From: Vibrio europaeus
GTDB taxonomy: Bacteria; Pseudomonadota; Gammaproteobacteria; Enterobacterales; Vibrionaceae
Direction of reading: 5' to 3'
Assembly: GCF_001695575.1 (NCBI RefSeq)
Contig: NZ_LUAX01000007.1
Location: 620,001-684,000 of the forward strand
DNA length: 64,000 bases
The translations under genes and the position numbers were made by a program. Each line of letters starts with the position of its first letter. The first letter of the stretch is position 1. The notes below the pieces were generated by a model. It ran no database searches. It saw nothing but the letters and a program-made list of their open reading frames with translations, and had not been told where the DNA came from. Shown piece by piece: positions 53,901-60,642 of the stretch.

Positions 53901-55368
53901 ATGTGCCAGATTCCGTTAACAGCGGTGTAGACTCGTCTTCTTTAACGCTGCCTGTGTCTTGGCCTGAAATCACCGCTGCATCGTTGACACCGATAATGGT
54001 TACCGCCACGGTGTGCTCCGTGCCATCAACCGAACTCACGGTGAAAATCTCTTGTTTGGTTTCTCCTTCACCTAAATATTGCACGTCAGCGTTGTCGACG
54101 CTGTATTGCCATAGGCCGGTTTCATCAATCTCGAGCTGTCCCAGAACACCCGCAGCAGGTACGACGCTATTGGTATCAAACGCTTCTTCTTGCTGACCAT
54201 CAACATCAGTAACAGTCAATTGACCAGAGTCTGTTAACTTTACCCCTTGTGAGTCCTCCACTACCTGACCGAAATCGACCCCTGCAATCACTGCCGCATC
54301 ATTGATACCGGTAACGGTAATGGTCACGGTTTGAAGTTCGCTGTCTAACCCACCGTCATCTGTAACGGAGTAAAGGAAAGAGACTTGGGTGGTTTCACCT
54401 TCTGGTAAGAAATCGAAATCGGTTTCGGTTTCAAAAACAAAGGAACCGTCAGAGTTGACCGTGACACCACCGAGCTCCGGGTTTGCGACTAATTGGTAAG
54501 AGGCGATGGTGCCATCAACATCTTCCCCTTGAGGTAATCGCCCTTCTAATCTCTGGTTTTCAACAACAGTTTCAACACTATCAAATGCAACAGGAGCATC
54601 ATTAAGTGGCTGGAGCAATATTTGTACACTAGCTTGTTGAACACTATTAAACGCTCCTACGCCATCATCAACGCTATATGAGAACAAACCAGCAGCATCC
54701 CCTTCTTGGCACTCCTCTGGGGCGTGAAAACAGATGTTTTCGAGCTGCTCTATAGTAAGCGTTTCTCCAATAGTAATTGGGGTTCCATCAAAATGGGACA
54801 TAAAGCCTTTGGTTGGCAGCTCCGTGACCGTGATGCTCAATACCTCTCCATTTACATCAAACGGAATTAGTGGAGAAACAAGATTAAACCCTGATTCCTC
54901 AGTGAACGTTCTCTGCTCATTGAATACTTGCGGCGATTGATTGGTCGCTTGATATGCCGGGTCATCAAACAAAGAGACTCTCTGCTTTTCTCCTTGTTCT
55001 TTATCTAGCCCTCGTGTTTCAAACTCTGTTTTAGCGAGCTTCTCGACACCATCTCTTTCTATTGATTGAGACAAGGTTAGACTTGCACCATTAGTTCCAC
55101 CAGCGGCTGGAGAAAACTCACTCAGTGCCGTTGGATCCAAGCCTTGTTCCAGTAAGCGAGCGACATCATCAATATCAGAATCAAAAGCGAGGGGTTGTTC
55201 TGAGCTATCAATTAATGCATCTCTTAACTCGGGAAGACTATCTAAGTCCGACTGTGTTATGACAATCTCTTCTGGTCGTGGTGGGAGCCCCAAAGGAAGC
55301 ACTCTAACGTTGCCATCTTTATCAACCGCTATCTGCGCACCTTCAGGAAGGGAAAGTGATTGCTTCAT
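44929..55368 (-). CDS. Giant VCBS-repeat adhesin with LapG-type retention module and type I secretion signal
   Basis: The protein has 3479 aa. The N-terminal ~150 residues form a LapA-type retention module: no Sec signal, and a di-alanine site in SPAAGGTNG at residues 86-94, typical for the LapG protease. About 27 VCBS/cadherin-like repeats of ~100 aa follow to near residue 3190. The C-terminus has one RTX nonapeptide patch (GHEGDDTLTGSASGDILLGG) and the D-rich tail of the VC_A0849-type type I secretion target. It is therefore an outer-membrane-tethered biofilm adhesin. AAGGAG lies 6 nt before the ATG. No T1SS or lapD/lapG genes are in the window. Confidence 0.9.
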   Translation of the reverse strand: MKQSLSLPEGAQIAVDKDGNVRVLPLGLPPRPEEIVITQSDLDSLPELRDALIDSSEQPLAFDSDIDDVARLLEQGLDPTALSEFSPAAGGTNGASLTLSQSIERDGVEKLAKTEFETRGLDKEQGEKQRVSLFDDPAYQATNQSPQVFNEQRTFTEESGFNLVSPLIPFDVNGEVLSITVTELPTKGFMSHFDGTPITIGETLTIEQLENICFHAPEECQEGDAAGLFSYSVDDGVGAFNSVQQASVQILLQPLNDAPVAFDSVETVVENQRLEGRLPQGEDVDGTIASYQLVANPELGGVTVNSDGSFVFETETDFDFLPEGETTQVSFLYSVTDDGGLDSELQTVTITVTGINDAAVIAGVDFGQVVEDSQGVKLTDSGQLTVTDVDGQQEEAFDTNSVVPAAGVLGQLEIDETGLWQYSVDNADVQYLGEGETKQEIFTVSSVDGTEHTVAVTIIGVNDAAVISGQDTGSVKEDESTPLLTESGTLTISDVDGADEELFVPASLTAPEDAIGALTIDENGQWNFELESSSIQYLGEGETITQVYTVESIDGTSHPITIQIIGTNDAAVITGDDVGTVTEDESTPQLIDTGSLRISDVDGEDEELFVAATGISSAGALGSLDITQDGDWTYTVDNADVQYLAEGETKVETFTVESLDGTEHTVTVTIIGVNDRAEISGDDIGAVAEDDDSPLLTDSGTLTISDADDGEAEFKPSSVVSSEGALGLLTIDATGNWDYQVDNADVQYLGEGETKVETFTVESLDGTQHTITVTITGVNDSAVIAGVDTGEVTEDESTPLLTDSGSLTISDADDGEAEFKPTSVVASAGALGSLTIDEAGNWDYVVANDSVQYLGDGETKIETFTVESLDDTQHTITVTITGINDTAVIAGVDTGEVTEDDSNPLLTDSGTLTITDADDGEAEFKPSSVVASSGALGSLTIDAAGNWDYQVDNADVQYLGEGETKVETFTVESLDGTQHTITVTIIGVNDSAEIAGDDVGAVTEDDDTPLLTDSGTLTISDADSGDAEFKPNSVVASAGALGSLTIDTAGNWDYQVDNADVQYLGERETKVETFTVESLDGTEHTITVTITGVNDAAVISGDDVGTVTEDESTPQLIDTGSLRISDVDGEDEEILVAATGITSAGALGSLDITQDGDWTYTVDNADVQYLAEGETKVETFTVESLDGTEHTVTVTIVGTNDIPTMVGDLSGEVKEEATLQTTGTLTPVDVDNGATHTWALVGETDSTYGSISIDDQTGEWTYTLDNYAAQPLAEGQEVQETFVVEVDDGLGGTSQQNIVITIEGTNDDSVISGDDSGNTVEDLMLVVDGVLSVADIDVTDTHTWSIQGNGQGSYGSITINQSGEWEYTLDPSLTQSFEHGELYEEQTFTAIVNDGNGGTDSFEIDIDILGQNDAPNISGRSTRTIWEDDGSGVRSGTLNTGDPDVNEVHTWSIVGDPDGQFGSLTINQNGVWTYTLDTNATQAANTQALSLNQNVKEYFTVQVVDKHNQVDTQQVVVTVKGRNDAPEIDGVLVGTVTEDDALPVTTSGQLNHNDVDGLDDHVWSLQTNQGQYGSLLIDANGEWTYTLTNGHSAVQALLPGETLTETFLVTVTDDTNDNKSSNNASDTETITITIEGSNDTPSITGGTTGSVIEDTPAKSSAIGKLLALDIDTNDAHSWKVVGEDINGEASGLYGILTVDDNGQWLYQLDSTRWSTQSIPPGTTEVDTFQVEVTDINGATETITVDISVAGVNTTPDIVLGDTPTIVEDDAPNTISGTFGSGDPDVGDSALWTVISNGSYGNFVLDTNGGWVYTLDNGSNAVNRLDEGDLLQDTVQIKAVDRFGEVSIKDFTIDIEGNNDGPSIKGDVAKTIREDTASFSGQLQDGDPDAHDTHLWSPSNLVGNYGSFTMTSSGAWVYSLSNALEEIQELNPNQTLQENFTVEVVDSYGETDSRDVVITIRGTNDLPTVSGDIAGTFVEDQAAPDITGVMTLSDIDDADTPSFIANSYQGNFGQFDINQAGEWSFTAYPDSLDAMKREEVVSEVFTVIAEDDFGGVITQYVTINIEGTNDVPVITGDSSGSVIEDGANFGGIDFSSTSGQLTSSDVDKDSSVVSWAIENGTDPDDADYGQGIYGTLTLGNNGQWVYQLNNSDPDTQALNLGDVGQETFYVSATDNDGGVSEWHQITIDVYGQDENGFGGGTGPGTNLGTINAVVIEDTQPTVSGTIAPAYTISQVSPLSGGVFGELDFTSSSDWDYQLFNNSALVQGLSEGQNITETWSIQTTSGDHYSMNVLITGTNDEPVITFTDSPATEPTPGVTVQVGEVTDEVSPQASGVLDVDDPDNGDTHTWSLDPTTPESGTYGTLTLDADSGEWVYVLADNAAVNDLAHGETATETFIVTVTDSELATDTRTITLQVTGVGEDVLVVDPVIETLTMTEDVDDRDGSDDGMYTASGSLAAPTDLGDNPTWTLVDGSGQYGSISVDASGNWDYTLNNSSNAVQSLQIGETAQDTFTLYVVDEHGKTVVDGSGQPQLLEFTVNVQGSNDAPNITGDLAESINADKTSPLSGTLQPGDVDTNDSHNWSIESVPQYGAFSLMWMWNGASGEWSYDLDTTRNDLIELNGRDSAPVTETITVKVVDSLGLESEKDIVITINGVNDAPTISGDANAALSEDGVLTQTKQLIGDDVDIGDTVTFDAKSLNGTYGLFIIDAAGEWSYTIYNDEPHLQALAENEVVTESFTVFATDDLGAEVSQVVTVTVTGSNDVPVLSGDVQGIVQEASGSSASGKLVVSDADVGDSATFSIVSNGSLGALQVNALGEWTYVVDDTAPAVNALSVGESTTDTIQVKAVDSENGVSNIIDITITINGTNDAPDIVAIATQEVTEDTLLTLSGTFDSGDPDTSDPHSWSVLSSDARGTLTVNQTTGAWDFELNNTHADIQSLAAGETLMLSYTIQVMDELDETDTQVVEFEVTGTNGAPNVVTSSSTLTETINADSAITSASGSIVIDDEDTSDTHTFALTGDVQVLTSSFGEITIDRTTGAWNYTLNVAAGLLLKDELVGDTFTVTIDDDNGGVITQVLTVNIQGTDDTPVITGSATGQVQEDYLNQTSGQLAATDTETDTGDLTWQLVSNSIGQYGTLSFNPTTGEWDYKLTPGSTNDLVASATDTDEFIVDVSDGVKTTQHVIAITVIGNVAQQGSVGYDLLQASSADEWLWGGPNDGSDVGQSDSFAWSDSTVGTSVQPGTDYVKDFDAGEDIIDLSGFVNANDVWQSVAVAQQVNIDEVGADTHISLFDSHQDLVQTITLQDVLISELTSKDTSSMTQAELLSTLVSDQAISISQTYGHEGDDTLTGSASGDILLGGLGEDTFVMLSENAGTTLNPIQDTLADFSVSDDIIDLSDLLPDAPSMSELFAHIDATVVDDINDPNDDAYTLLEATDENGGQSNIKINDMGYSELGLGAGSTDDAIVTALVEQLRTLQVET
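51770..54310 (-). repeat. Near-identical tandem ~310-bp repeats in the adhesin gene
   Basis: Eight consecutive VCBS repeats here are far more alike than those nearer the C-terminus. The repeats around 53.6 and 52.05 kb are almost identical over ~95 codons, sharing the same unusual phrase RISDVDGEDEE. They are five repeat lengths apart. This points to recent duplication or gene conversion within the array. Repeat number may vary between strains. Confidence 0.8.
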
Positions 55369-55585
55369 AACTGGCTCCTTAGTCGTCTTGAATAAGTCCT
55401 GCCACCAGCGTTTGCTTAGTGGAACAAGGCATGGACACTAGGTATCGCAAGTTATGAGCCAATTTATTACATGATATTGTTAGAAAATAAGCCTCTATTT
55501 TTTAATGAGTTAGGTAAAGGCTGTTAGTTTTCGGAAAGTTGTTGTCAGATAGACAATCAAATTGAAAACGAAAAGTAGAAATTAA

Positions 55586-55611
55586 AAAAGGGAGCCGATG
55601 GCTCCCTTTTT
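55586..55611 (-). terminator. Terminator after the 50-aa membrane-protein gene
   Basis: An 11-bp perfect stem AAAAGGGAGCC / GGCTCCCTTTT with a 3-nt loop and T/A runs on both sides. It separates the small gene from the adhesin gene. Confidence 0.88.
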
Positions 55612-55627
55612 CTGGTGATATTTTTCA

Positions 55628-55780
55628 TTATGCTTCGAGTACGTCTTCGCCAGACATCTCTGAAATCAGCAATAAATCATCTTCATCAAGCTTCATACCC
55701 AAGACGGGTAGACCGTGCTGAACCACCCAGCAGAAGAAGAATACGAATACGCCTAAAGCGACCAAACCTAGTGATAACAT
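55628..55780 (-). CDS. Small membrane protein, 50 aa
   Basis: One hydrophobic helix (LGLVALGVFVFFFCWVVQ, residues ~4-21) is followed by a short acidic tail (KLDEDDLLLISEMSGEDVLEA). A very strong ribosome site, GGAGGAGG, lies 7 nt before the ATG at 55780. The gene has its own terminator. I do not recognise the family. It lies 260 nt upstream of the adhesin gene on the same strand. Confidence 0.68.
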   Translation of the reverse strand: MLSLGLVALGVFVFFFCWVVQHGLPVLGMKLDEDDLLLISEMSGEDVLEA

Positions 55781-56123
55781 AGCCAAACCTCCTCCTTGGT
55801 TATCAAAACAGTATCGATAACTTGAAGATGCGACTACTTGAGAGGGATAAAGCAAAAGGCCTTTGAAAATACTTAGTTCTTATACGTTTTTCGATGCACT
55901 CTTAACGACGGATTCGTTAAGCCCTGTGTCTCTTTTTGCGTTCAGTTTATTCGTATTTACTCTGGGAGTTTACTCGGTTCTCTACACCTTAAAGTTATTG
56001 GGATACCCTTTCAATATAGTGATACCGTACAAATGTCGCAACTACATTTAGTGCTAGATCAATATAAGATCACAAACTTTATGCTTCCATGCGCATAATT
56101 ATCCATTAGAGCACTTTTTACCG
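55781..56123. other. Intergenic region between the 50-aa gene and PBP2
   Basis: This 343-nt non-coding stretch contains a 62-codon plus-strand frame starting with TTG at 55863. It has two hydrophobic parts but no ribosome site, so I do not count it as a gene. I see no hairpin or operator. Confidence 0.5.
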
Positions 56124-58025
56124 CTACAAGTGATGCGATTTCAGCTTGTTCTTTCCTGCGATGTCTAGGTAATCAAATACCTGACGTACAAAAGGAGCCC
56201 CCACTTTTGAGCCACCATTACCATGTTCGATCACCACAGTTGCGACATATCTCGGCTGATCACAAGGTGCAAAAGCGGTAAACAATCCATGGTCAAGAAG
56301 GTCGTAACTTAACTCCTTGGAGTTATAAACCTGGTCCTTTTTTAAACCAAACACCTGAGCCGTCCCTGATTTACCACCGCTACAATAGTCAGCCCCTCGA
56401 AACGCTCTACGCCCCGAACCTCGACTACCAGAGTTAACCAATCGCATCGCGTTCATTGCAATGTCCCAGGTATTATCACTCACCCCTTTAATCAGCTCAT
56501 CGACCTTGGTCGATTTGGGCTTTTCTTCACCAAATGGCGTACCGTGAGCTAAGGTCGATCTCAATAAATGAGGCGCAATGACTTGACCGTGATTCACTAA
56601 TACAGACGTTGCCTTAGCTATCTGCAAAGGCGTCGCTGTCCAGTAACCTTGCCCAATACCAATAGGCACAGTGTCGCCTTTGTACCAAGGCTGACGATAG
56701 CGAGACTCTTTCCACTCTCGGGTTGGCATATTGGCTCGCGTCTCCTCCGGAATATCAATACCCGTCAATCGACCAAAACCAAACATATTCATCCAATCTG
56801 AAATACGATCGATACCTAGCTCATAAGCAATGTGATAGAAAAAAGAATCAACCGACTCTTCAATCGCTAGCGTGACATTCACAGGCCCGTGCCCCCAGCG
56901 TTTCCAATCTCGCCACACCTTAGTTTGTCTTGTCGTACCCGGAATTCGCCATGCGCCATGATCATTACGAACTGTATCTGGCTCGATAATGTCTTCACTT
57001 AACCCTGCAACGGCCATAAAGGGTTTGATGGTCGAGGCAGGAGGATACACGCCCAAAGTTGCCCGATTGACTAATGGATGAAATGGGTCGTTGAGCAGCT
57101 TACTGTAGGCTTTACTCGAAATCCCCTCGACAAACAGGTTAGGGTCATAGCTTGGGCTAGACGCCATAGCAAGAACACTATTATCACGAGGGTCCAACAC
57201 CACGGCACTACCTTCTCTATGATCAAGCTTATCGAATACAAACTTCTGCAAGTCGATATCAATGTTAAGCACCAAATCCTGACCTGAAACTGGCGGGACA
57301 TACTCAATAGTTCGGATAATGCGGCCACGGCTATTTACCTCAACCTCTTGATAGCCTTGCTGACCATGAAGTAAGTGCTCGTAATACTTTTCAATACCCA
57401 GTTTGCCGATCGTTTTCGTTGCTCGGTAGTTCGCAAGCTCGCCACTCTCATCGAGTTGCTTGAGATCACGGTCATTGATATGAGCAACGTAACCCAAGAC
57501 GTGAGTCAGTATTTCACCGTATGGGTAATCTCGCTTCATCTCGACATCAATAGAAAAGCCCGGTAGCTCATATTGATGGACTGAGAATCGCGCAACCTCT
57601 TGTTCTGTTAAGCCATTCTTGACGATGACAGGTTTAAAGCGCTTACCGTGATGGTTGTAAATTTTTTCTCGTTGAGTATCAGAAATCGAGACCAACTGCC
57701 CCAGTTTATCCAAAGAGGCATTCAAATCCCCTACTTTTTCCGGAATCATCTGTAAAACGTAAACAGGAAAGTTATTCGCTAAGATTTTGCCATTGCGATC
57801 ATAGATTAACCCTCTGGTTGGAGCGATAGGCAAGACCTGAATTCGATTGTCATTAGCACGAGTTTTGTAGTAATCGACTTGCTTTACTTCTAAGCGATAA
57901 AGGTTGGCAACAAGCACTCCAAGTAGAGCGATCATTGCAACAAAGGCGACAATCGCTCGATTTCGAAACAACTTGGCTTCTTGATCATGATTTCGTATCG
58001 CTTTGCTTTGATGATGAAAGTTCAT
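56124..58025 (-). CDS. mrdA: Penicillin-binding protein 2 (MrdA-type peptidoglycan transpeptidase)
   Basis: The 633-aa protein has one N-terminal membrane helix (RAIVAFVAMIALLGVLVANLY), then a PBP dimerisation domain (APTRGLIYDRNGKILANN). The transpeptidase domain has catalytic Ser in PPASTIKPF near residue 325, SVDSF in second-motif position and KSGTAQ near 540. It cross-links peptidoglycan for rod elongation. The usual mrdA-rodA operon partners are absent, so this is probably a second, stand-alone copy. The start is the ATG at 58025; its ribosome site is weak. Confidence 0.88.
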   Translation of the reverse strand: MNFHHQSKAIRNHDQEAKLFRNRAIVAFVAMIALLGVLVANLYRLEVKQVDYYKTRANDNRIQVLPIAPTRGLIYDRNGKILANNFPVYVLQMIPEKVGDLNASLDKLGQLVSISDTQREKIYNHHGKRFKPVIVKNGLTEQEVARFSVHQYELPGFSIDVEMKRDYPYGEILTHVLGYVAHINDRDLKQLDESGELANYRATKTIGKLGIEKYYEHLLHGQQGYQEVEVNSRGRIIRTIEYVPPVSGQDLVLNIDIDLQKFVFDKLDHREGSAVVLDPRDNSVLAMASSPSYDPNLFVEGISSKAYSKLLNDPFHPLVNRATLGVYPPASTIKPFMAVAGLSEDIIEPDTVRNDHGAWRIPGTTRQTKVWRDWKRWGHGPVNVTLAIEESVDSFFYHIAYELGIDRISDWMNMFGFGRLTGIDIPEETRANMPTREWKESRYRQPWYKGDTVPIGIGQGYWTATPLQIAKATSVLVNHGQVIAPHLLRSTLAHGTPFGEEKPKSTKVDELIKGVSDNTWDIAMNAMRLVNSGSRGSGRRAFRGADYCSGGKSGTAQVFGLKKDQVYNSKELSYDLLDHGLFTAFAPCDQPRYVATVVIEHGNGGSKVGAPFVRQVFDYLDIAGKNKLKSHHL

Positions 58026-58166
58026 AGACAAGGTTTAAAGATTGGCTGAGGAGCCTCTCTTTATGCATTTACATTTAGTTACATTTGTCGCAGACGTTAC
58101 CAATAACCGAATTCAAGTATGTACGAGCAATGTAAACAAAGTCAGAAAACGACCATGTAAAAACAA

Positions 58167-58196
58167 AAAAGCCCCGAATGATGACATTCGAGGCTT
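58167..58196 (-). terminator. Terminator of phoX
   Basis: On the minus strand AAGCCTCGAATG, loop TCAT, CATTCGGGGCTT (one wobble) is followed by TTTTG. It lies 17 nt past the phoX stop. Confidence 0.87.
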
Positions 58197-58212
58197 AACC
58201 ATTTAATACAGT

Positions 58213-60105
58213 TTATGCGCCTATTACGCCGCCATCTTCACGAGTAATCGCCATAATAGTCGAGCGCGGTTTGCTGTTACCACCCGCAGGGAAGTGCGAC
58301 GGTGCACCATCTTCTCCTGGGTGCTGAACACCGACAAACATGGTTTTGTTATCCGCCGAGAAAGTAAGTCCAGTAATCTCACAAGCAATAGGGCCTGTTA
58401 GGAAACGGCGCACTTCGCCCGTCATTGGGTCACCACACAACATCTGGTTGTTACCTTGGCCAGCAAAGTCACCTTTGTTCGAGTAGTTACCATCAGTTTG
58501 AATCCATAGGCGTCCAGCCGCATCAAAACCAATACCATCTGGGCTATTAAACATGTTATCAGCGTTGATGTTATCACTGCCTGCGTACAAGTTACCTTTA
58601 TGCACTTCTGGGTTGCCAGCAATCAGGTACAGATCCCACTCAAAACCATCACTTGTGTGGTCACCATTTTGTGGTACCCAACGCACAATCTGTCCGTAGT
58701 GGTTTTCTTTACGTGGGTTAGGGCCTCCTACAGGCTGACCTTCTTTTACGCCGCGATGCTTATTGTTGGTCAAAGTACAGAACACATGATTGTTGTCAGG
58801 GTGAACTGCAACCCACTCTGGGCGGTCCATCGTCGTTGCACCAACGTGAGTAGCCGCGCGGCGAGCAAAGATCATCACCTCGGCTTGATCTTTAAAGCCG
58901 TTCTCTTTAGTTAGACCATTTTTACCATGCGTCAGCTCTAACCATTGGCCTTTGCCCTTAAGCTCTTTGTCATCCATTTCGAACTTAGCAACGTACAAAG
59001 TACCTTCTTCTAACAGATCGCGATTCGCTTTGTCATTACCTGGTTGGTACTTGTTCTTAGAGACAAACTTGTACAGGTGCTCGCCACGCTCATCGTCACC
59101 TAGATAAACCACAACATGACCGTTGTCGTTGATTAACAGAGCGGCATTTTCATGCTTAAAGCGGCCTAATGCAGTGCGCTTAAGTGGCGTTGAGCTTGGG
59201 TCGTTAGGGTCGATTTCAACCACCCAACCAAAACGGTGTGGTTCATTTGGATGCTTAGCAACATCAAATCGCTCATCACTATCGTGCCATTGATACTTGC
59301 TCTTAGCCGCTTCGACACCATAGCGTTTGTGATCAGCTGACACCTCTGCGCTGCCACTGGTACCAAAGTAACCATTAAAGTTTTCTTCACAAGTCAGGTA
59401 AGTACCCCAAGGCGTTTGACCGTTTGCACAGTTGTTGAACGTGCCTAGTGGCTTCATACCTGATGGATCGAGTTTGGTTTTCATCAGGTCATGACCCGCG
59501 GCAGGGCCTGTCAGCTGCATTTCGGTATTCGCAGTAATACGGCGGTTGCGCTGACCATTTTTGTCTAACTTCCATTGGTCGCCTGACTTAACGATTTCAA
59601 ATACAGTTACGCCGTGTGCTGCTTGCGCTTTTAGCACATCATCTGCGGTCATGGCGTTACCACCGTGCTCAAACAACAAATCATAGTTAGTGTATTCGTT
59701 GTTTACGGCAATCACAGCGCGGTTTTCACTGATAGGGTAGAAGCTCATACCATCGGTATTGTCACCAAACTGGCGCAATTGTGCTTTCGAATCTTGCTTA
59801 CCACTTGGGTCAAATTCTGGTGCGTCTGCGAAAATTGGATCACCCCAAGAAAGGAGTGGCGTCGCTTTATAGCCTTTAGGGACGATAAACGCATCGGCCG
59901 TTGAAGCTGGTACCGCTTCAAAGTTAAGCAGCGGGCTGTCATTTTTCGCTGCAAATGCTTTAGTAATTGGGTTAAGTGAAAGAAAAGCACTCGCACTTAC
60001 GGCTGCTGTTCCAGCTAAAAATCGACGACGAGATAGACGTGCATCGATCATTTGGCTAAATTCAGAATCCTGATTGTCACACTTCTTGTCTGAAACCGAA
60101 CGCAT
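58213..60105 (-). CDS. phoX: PhoX-type alkaline phosphatase (DUF839), Tat-exported
   Basis: The 630-aa protein has a twin-arginine signal SRRRFLAGTAAVSASAFL near residue 27, showing folded export. The body is a PhoX beta-propeller with NNEYTNYDLLF, GPAAGHD, TPWGTYLTCEENFNGYFG and PDGIGFDAAGRLWIQTDG segments. PhoX enzymes use Fe and Ca to hydrolyse phosphomonoesters, and are usually induced by phosphate starvation. Only poor Pho-box-like heptamers are visible upstream (GTGTCAT). AAGGAG lies 6 nt before the ATG at 60105. Confidence 0.88.
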   Translation of the reverse strand: MRSVSDKKCDNQDSEFSQMIDARLSRRRFLAGTAAVSASAFLSLNPITKAFAAKNDSPLLNFEAVPASTADAFIVPKGYKATPLLSWGDPIFADAPEFDPSGKQDSKAQLRQFGDNTDGMSFYPISENRAVIAVNNEYTNYDLLFEHGGNAMTADDVLKAQAAHGVTVFEIVKSGDQWKLDKNGQRNRRITANTEMQLTGPAAGHDLMKTKLDPSGMKPLGTFNNCANGQTPWGTYLTCEENFNGYFGTSGSAEVSADHKRYGVEAAKSKYQWHDSDERFDVAKHPNEPHRFGWVVEIDPNDPSSTPLKRTALGRFKHENAALLINDNGHVVVYLGDDERGEHLYKFVSKNKYQPGNDKANRDLLEEGTLYVAKFEMDDKELKGKGQWLELTHGKNGLTKENGFKDQAEVMIFARRAATHVGATTMDRPEWVAVHPDNNHVFCTLTNNKHRGVKEGQPVGGPNPRKENHYGQIVRWVPQNGDHTSDGFEWDLYLIAGNPEVHKGNLYAGSDNINADNMFNSPDGIGFDAAGRLWIQTDGNYSNKGDFAGQGNNQMLCGDPMTGEVRRFLTGPIACEITGLTFSADNKTMFVGVQHPGEDGAPSHFPAGGNSKPRSTIMAITREDGGVIGA

Positions 60106-60420
60106 TGCTGACTCCTTTGCTTGAGTAATAATTATATAATATGCGAGCAAATCGTAGACGGAGAAAATGACACTTTGGTTAAGTTATTGTTTATTTAATA
60201 TTAATTTGCAATATGACACTTACCCACAAGTTACATTTCAAACTTATTAAACTGCGCCATGGTTCACTTTTAGCTAATAAGGTATGGCGTACATACAAAA
60301 AAATGTGATCAAAAGCCTAGATCTTTTTGAAATTGGCGTCTAAATTAATCCATGTTCATGAGGAACTACATTCACATAAGCTCAATGACGAGCTGCATTG
60401 TTTCTAAGTGAGGGATTATC
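60106..60420. promoter_or_regulatory. Divergent region phoX / 27-aa gene with structured leader
   Basis: This 315-nt AT-rich region should hold both promoters. Close to the small gene the RNA could fold around AGCTC-AATGAC-GAGCT (60380-60395). No confident promoter elements were found. Confidence 0.4.
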
Positions 60421-60504
60421 ATGAAGAAAATGAGAAGAGCACAATTGCATCGCGTACGCATTCAGTACTGGAAAGAGTCGAACAAAGACGCGAACAAATC
60501 TTAA
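60421..60504 (+). CDS. 27-aa basic micro-protein
   Basis: The ATG is preceded by GAGG at 7 nt. The frame encodes a highly basic peptide (KKMRRAQLHRVRIQYWK ... ANKS) and is followed 17 nt later by a hairpin. It is too short for usual gene callers. The charge suggests nucleic-acid or membrane contact, but no family is known to me. Confidence 0.55.
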   Translation: MKKMRRAQLHRVRIQYWKESNKDANKS

Positions 60505-60521
60505 TGTGCTAACACCCAACT

Positions 60522-60545
60522 AAGCTGGCTTAACCGCCAGCTTTT
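60522..60545 (+). terminator. Hairpin after the 27-aa gene
   Basis: An 8-bp stem AAGCTGGC / GCCAGCTT with loop TTAACC is followed by TTG. The T run is short, so termination may be partial. Confidence 0.6.
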
Positions 60546-60600
60546 GCGTTTCTAGCGACCAGCAAAAGTTCATCATTAAGTCTTGACCGCCGCTAAAACA

Positions 60601-60625
60601 AAAAAGCCCCAACAAACGTTGGGGC
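60601..60625 (-). terminator. Terminator of the TRAP transporter operon
   Basis: An 8-bp perfect stem GCCCCAAC / GTTGGGGC with a 4-nt loop is followed on the minus strand by TTTTTTG. It lies 18 nt past the dctP stop. Confidence 0.9.
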
Positions 60626-60642
60626 AAATGGCTGGAGAAAGC

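Noticed and set aside
46262..54196. Many long plus-strand frames opposite the adhesin gene, rich in Ser, Val and Pro
   Set aside because: They repeat with the VCBS array and mirror its codon pattern; they are antisense shadows of the real gene.
51770..54310. CRISPR-like or satellite array
   Set aside because: Repeats are in-frame ~310-bp protein-coding units, with no short repeat-spacer pattern.
55863..56051. 62-codon plus-strand frame with two hydrophobic segments
   Set aside because: It starts with TTG, has no Shine-Dalgarno sequence and ends without a terminator; probably chance in AT-rich DNA.
60150..60260. Pho box upstream of phoX
   Set aside because: GTGTCAT-like heptamers are present, but a proper pair with 4-nt spacing and two good halves is not visible.
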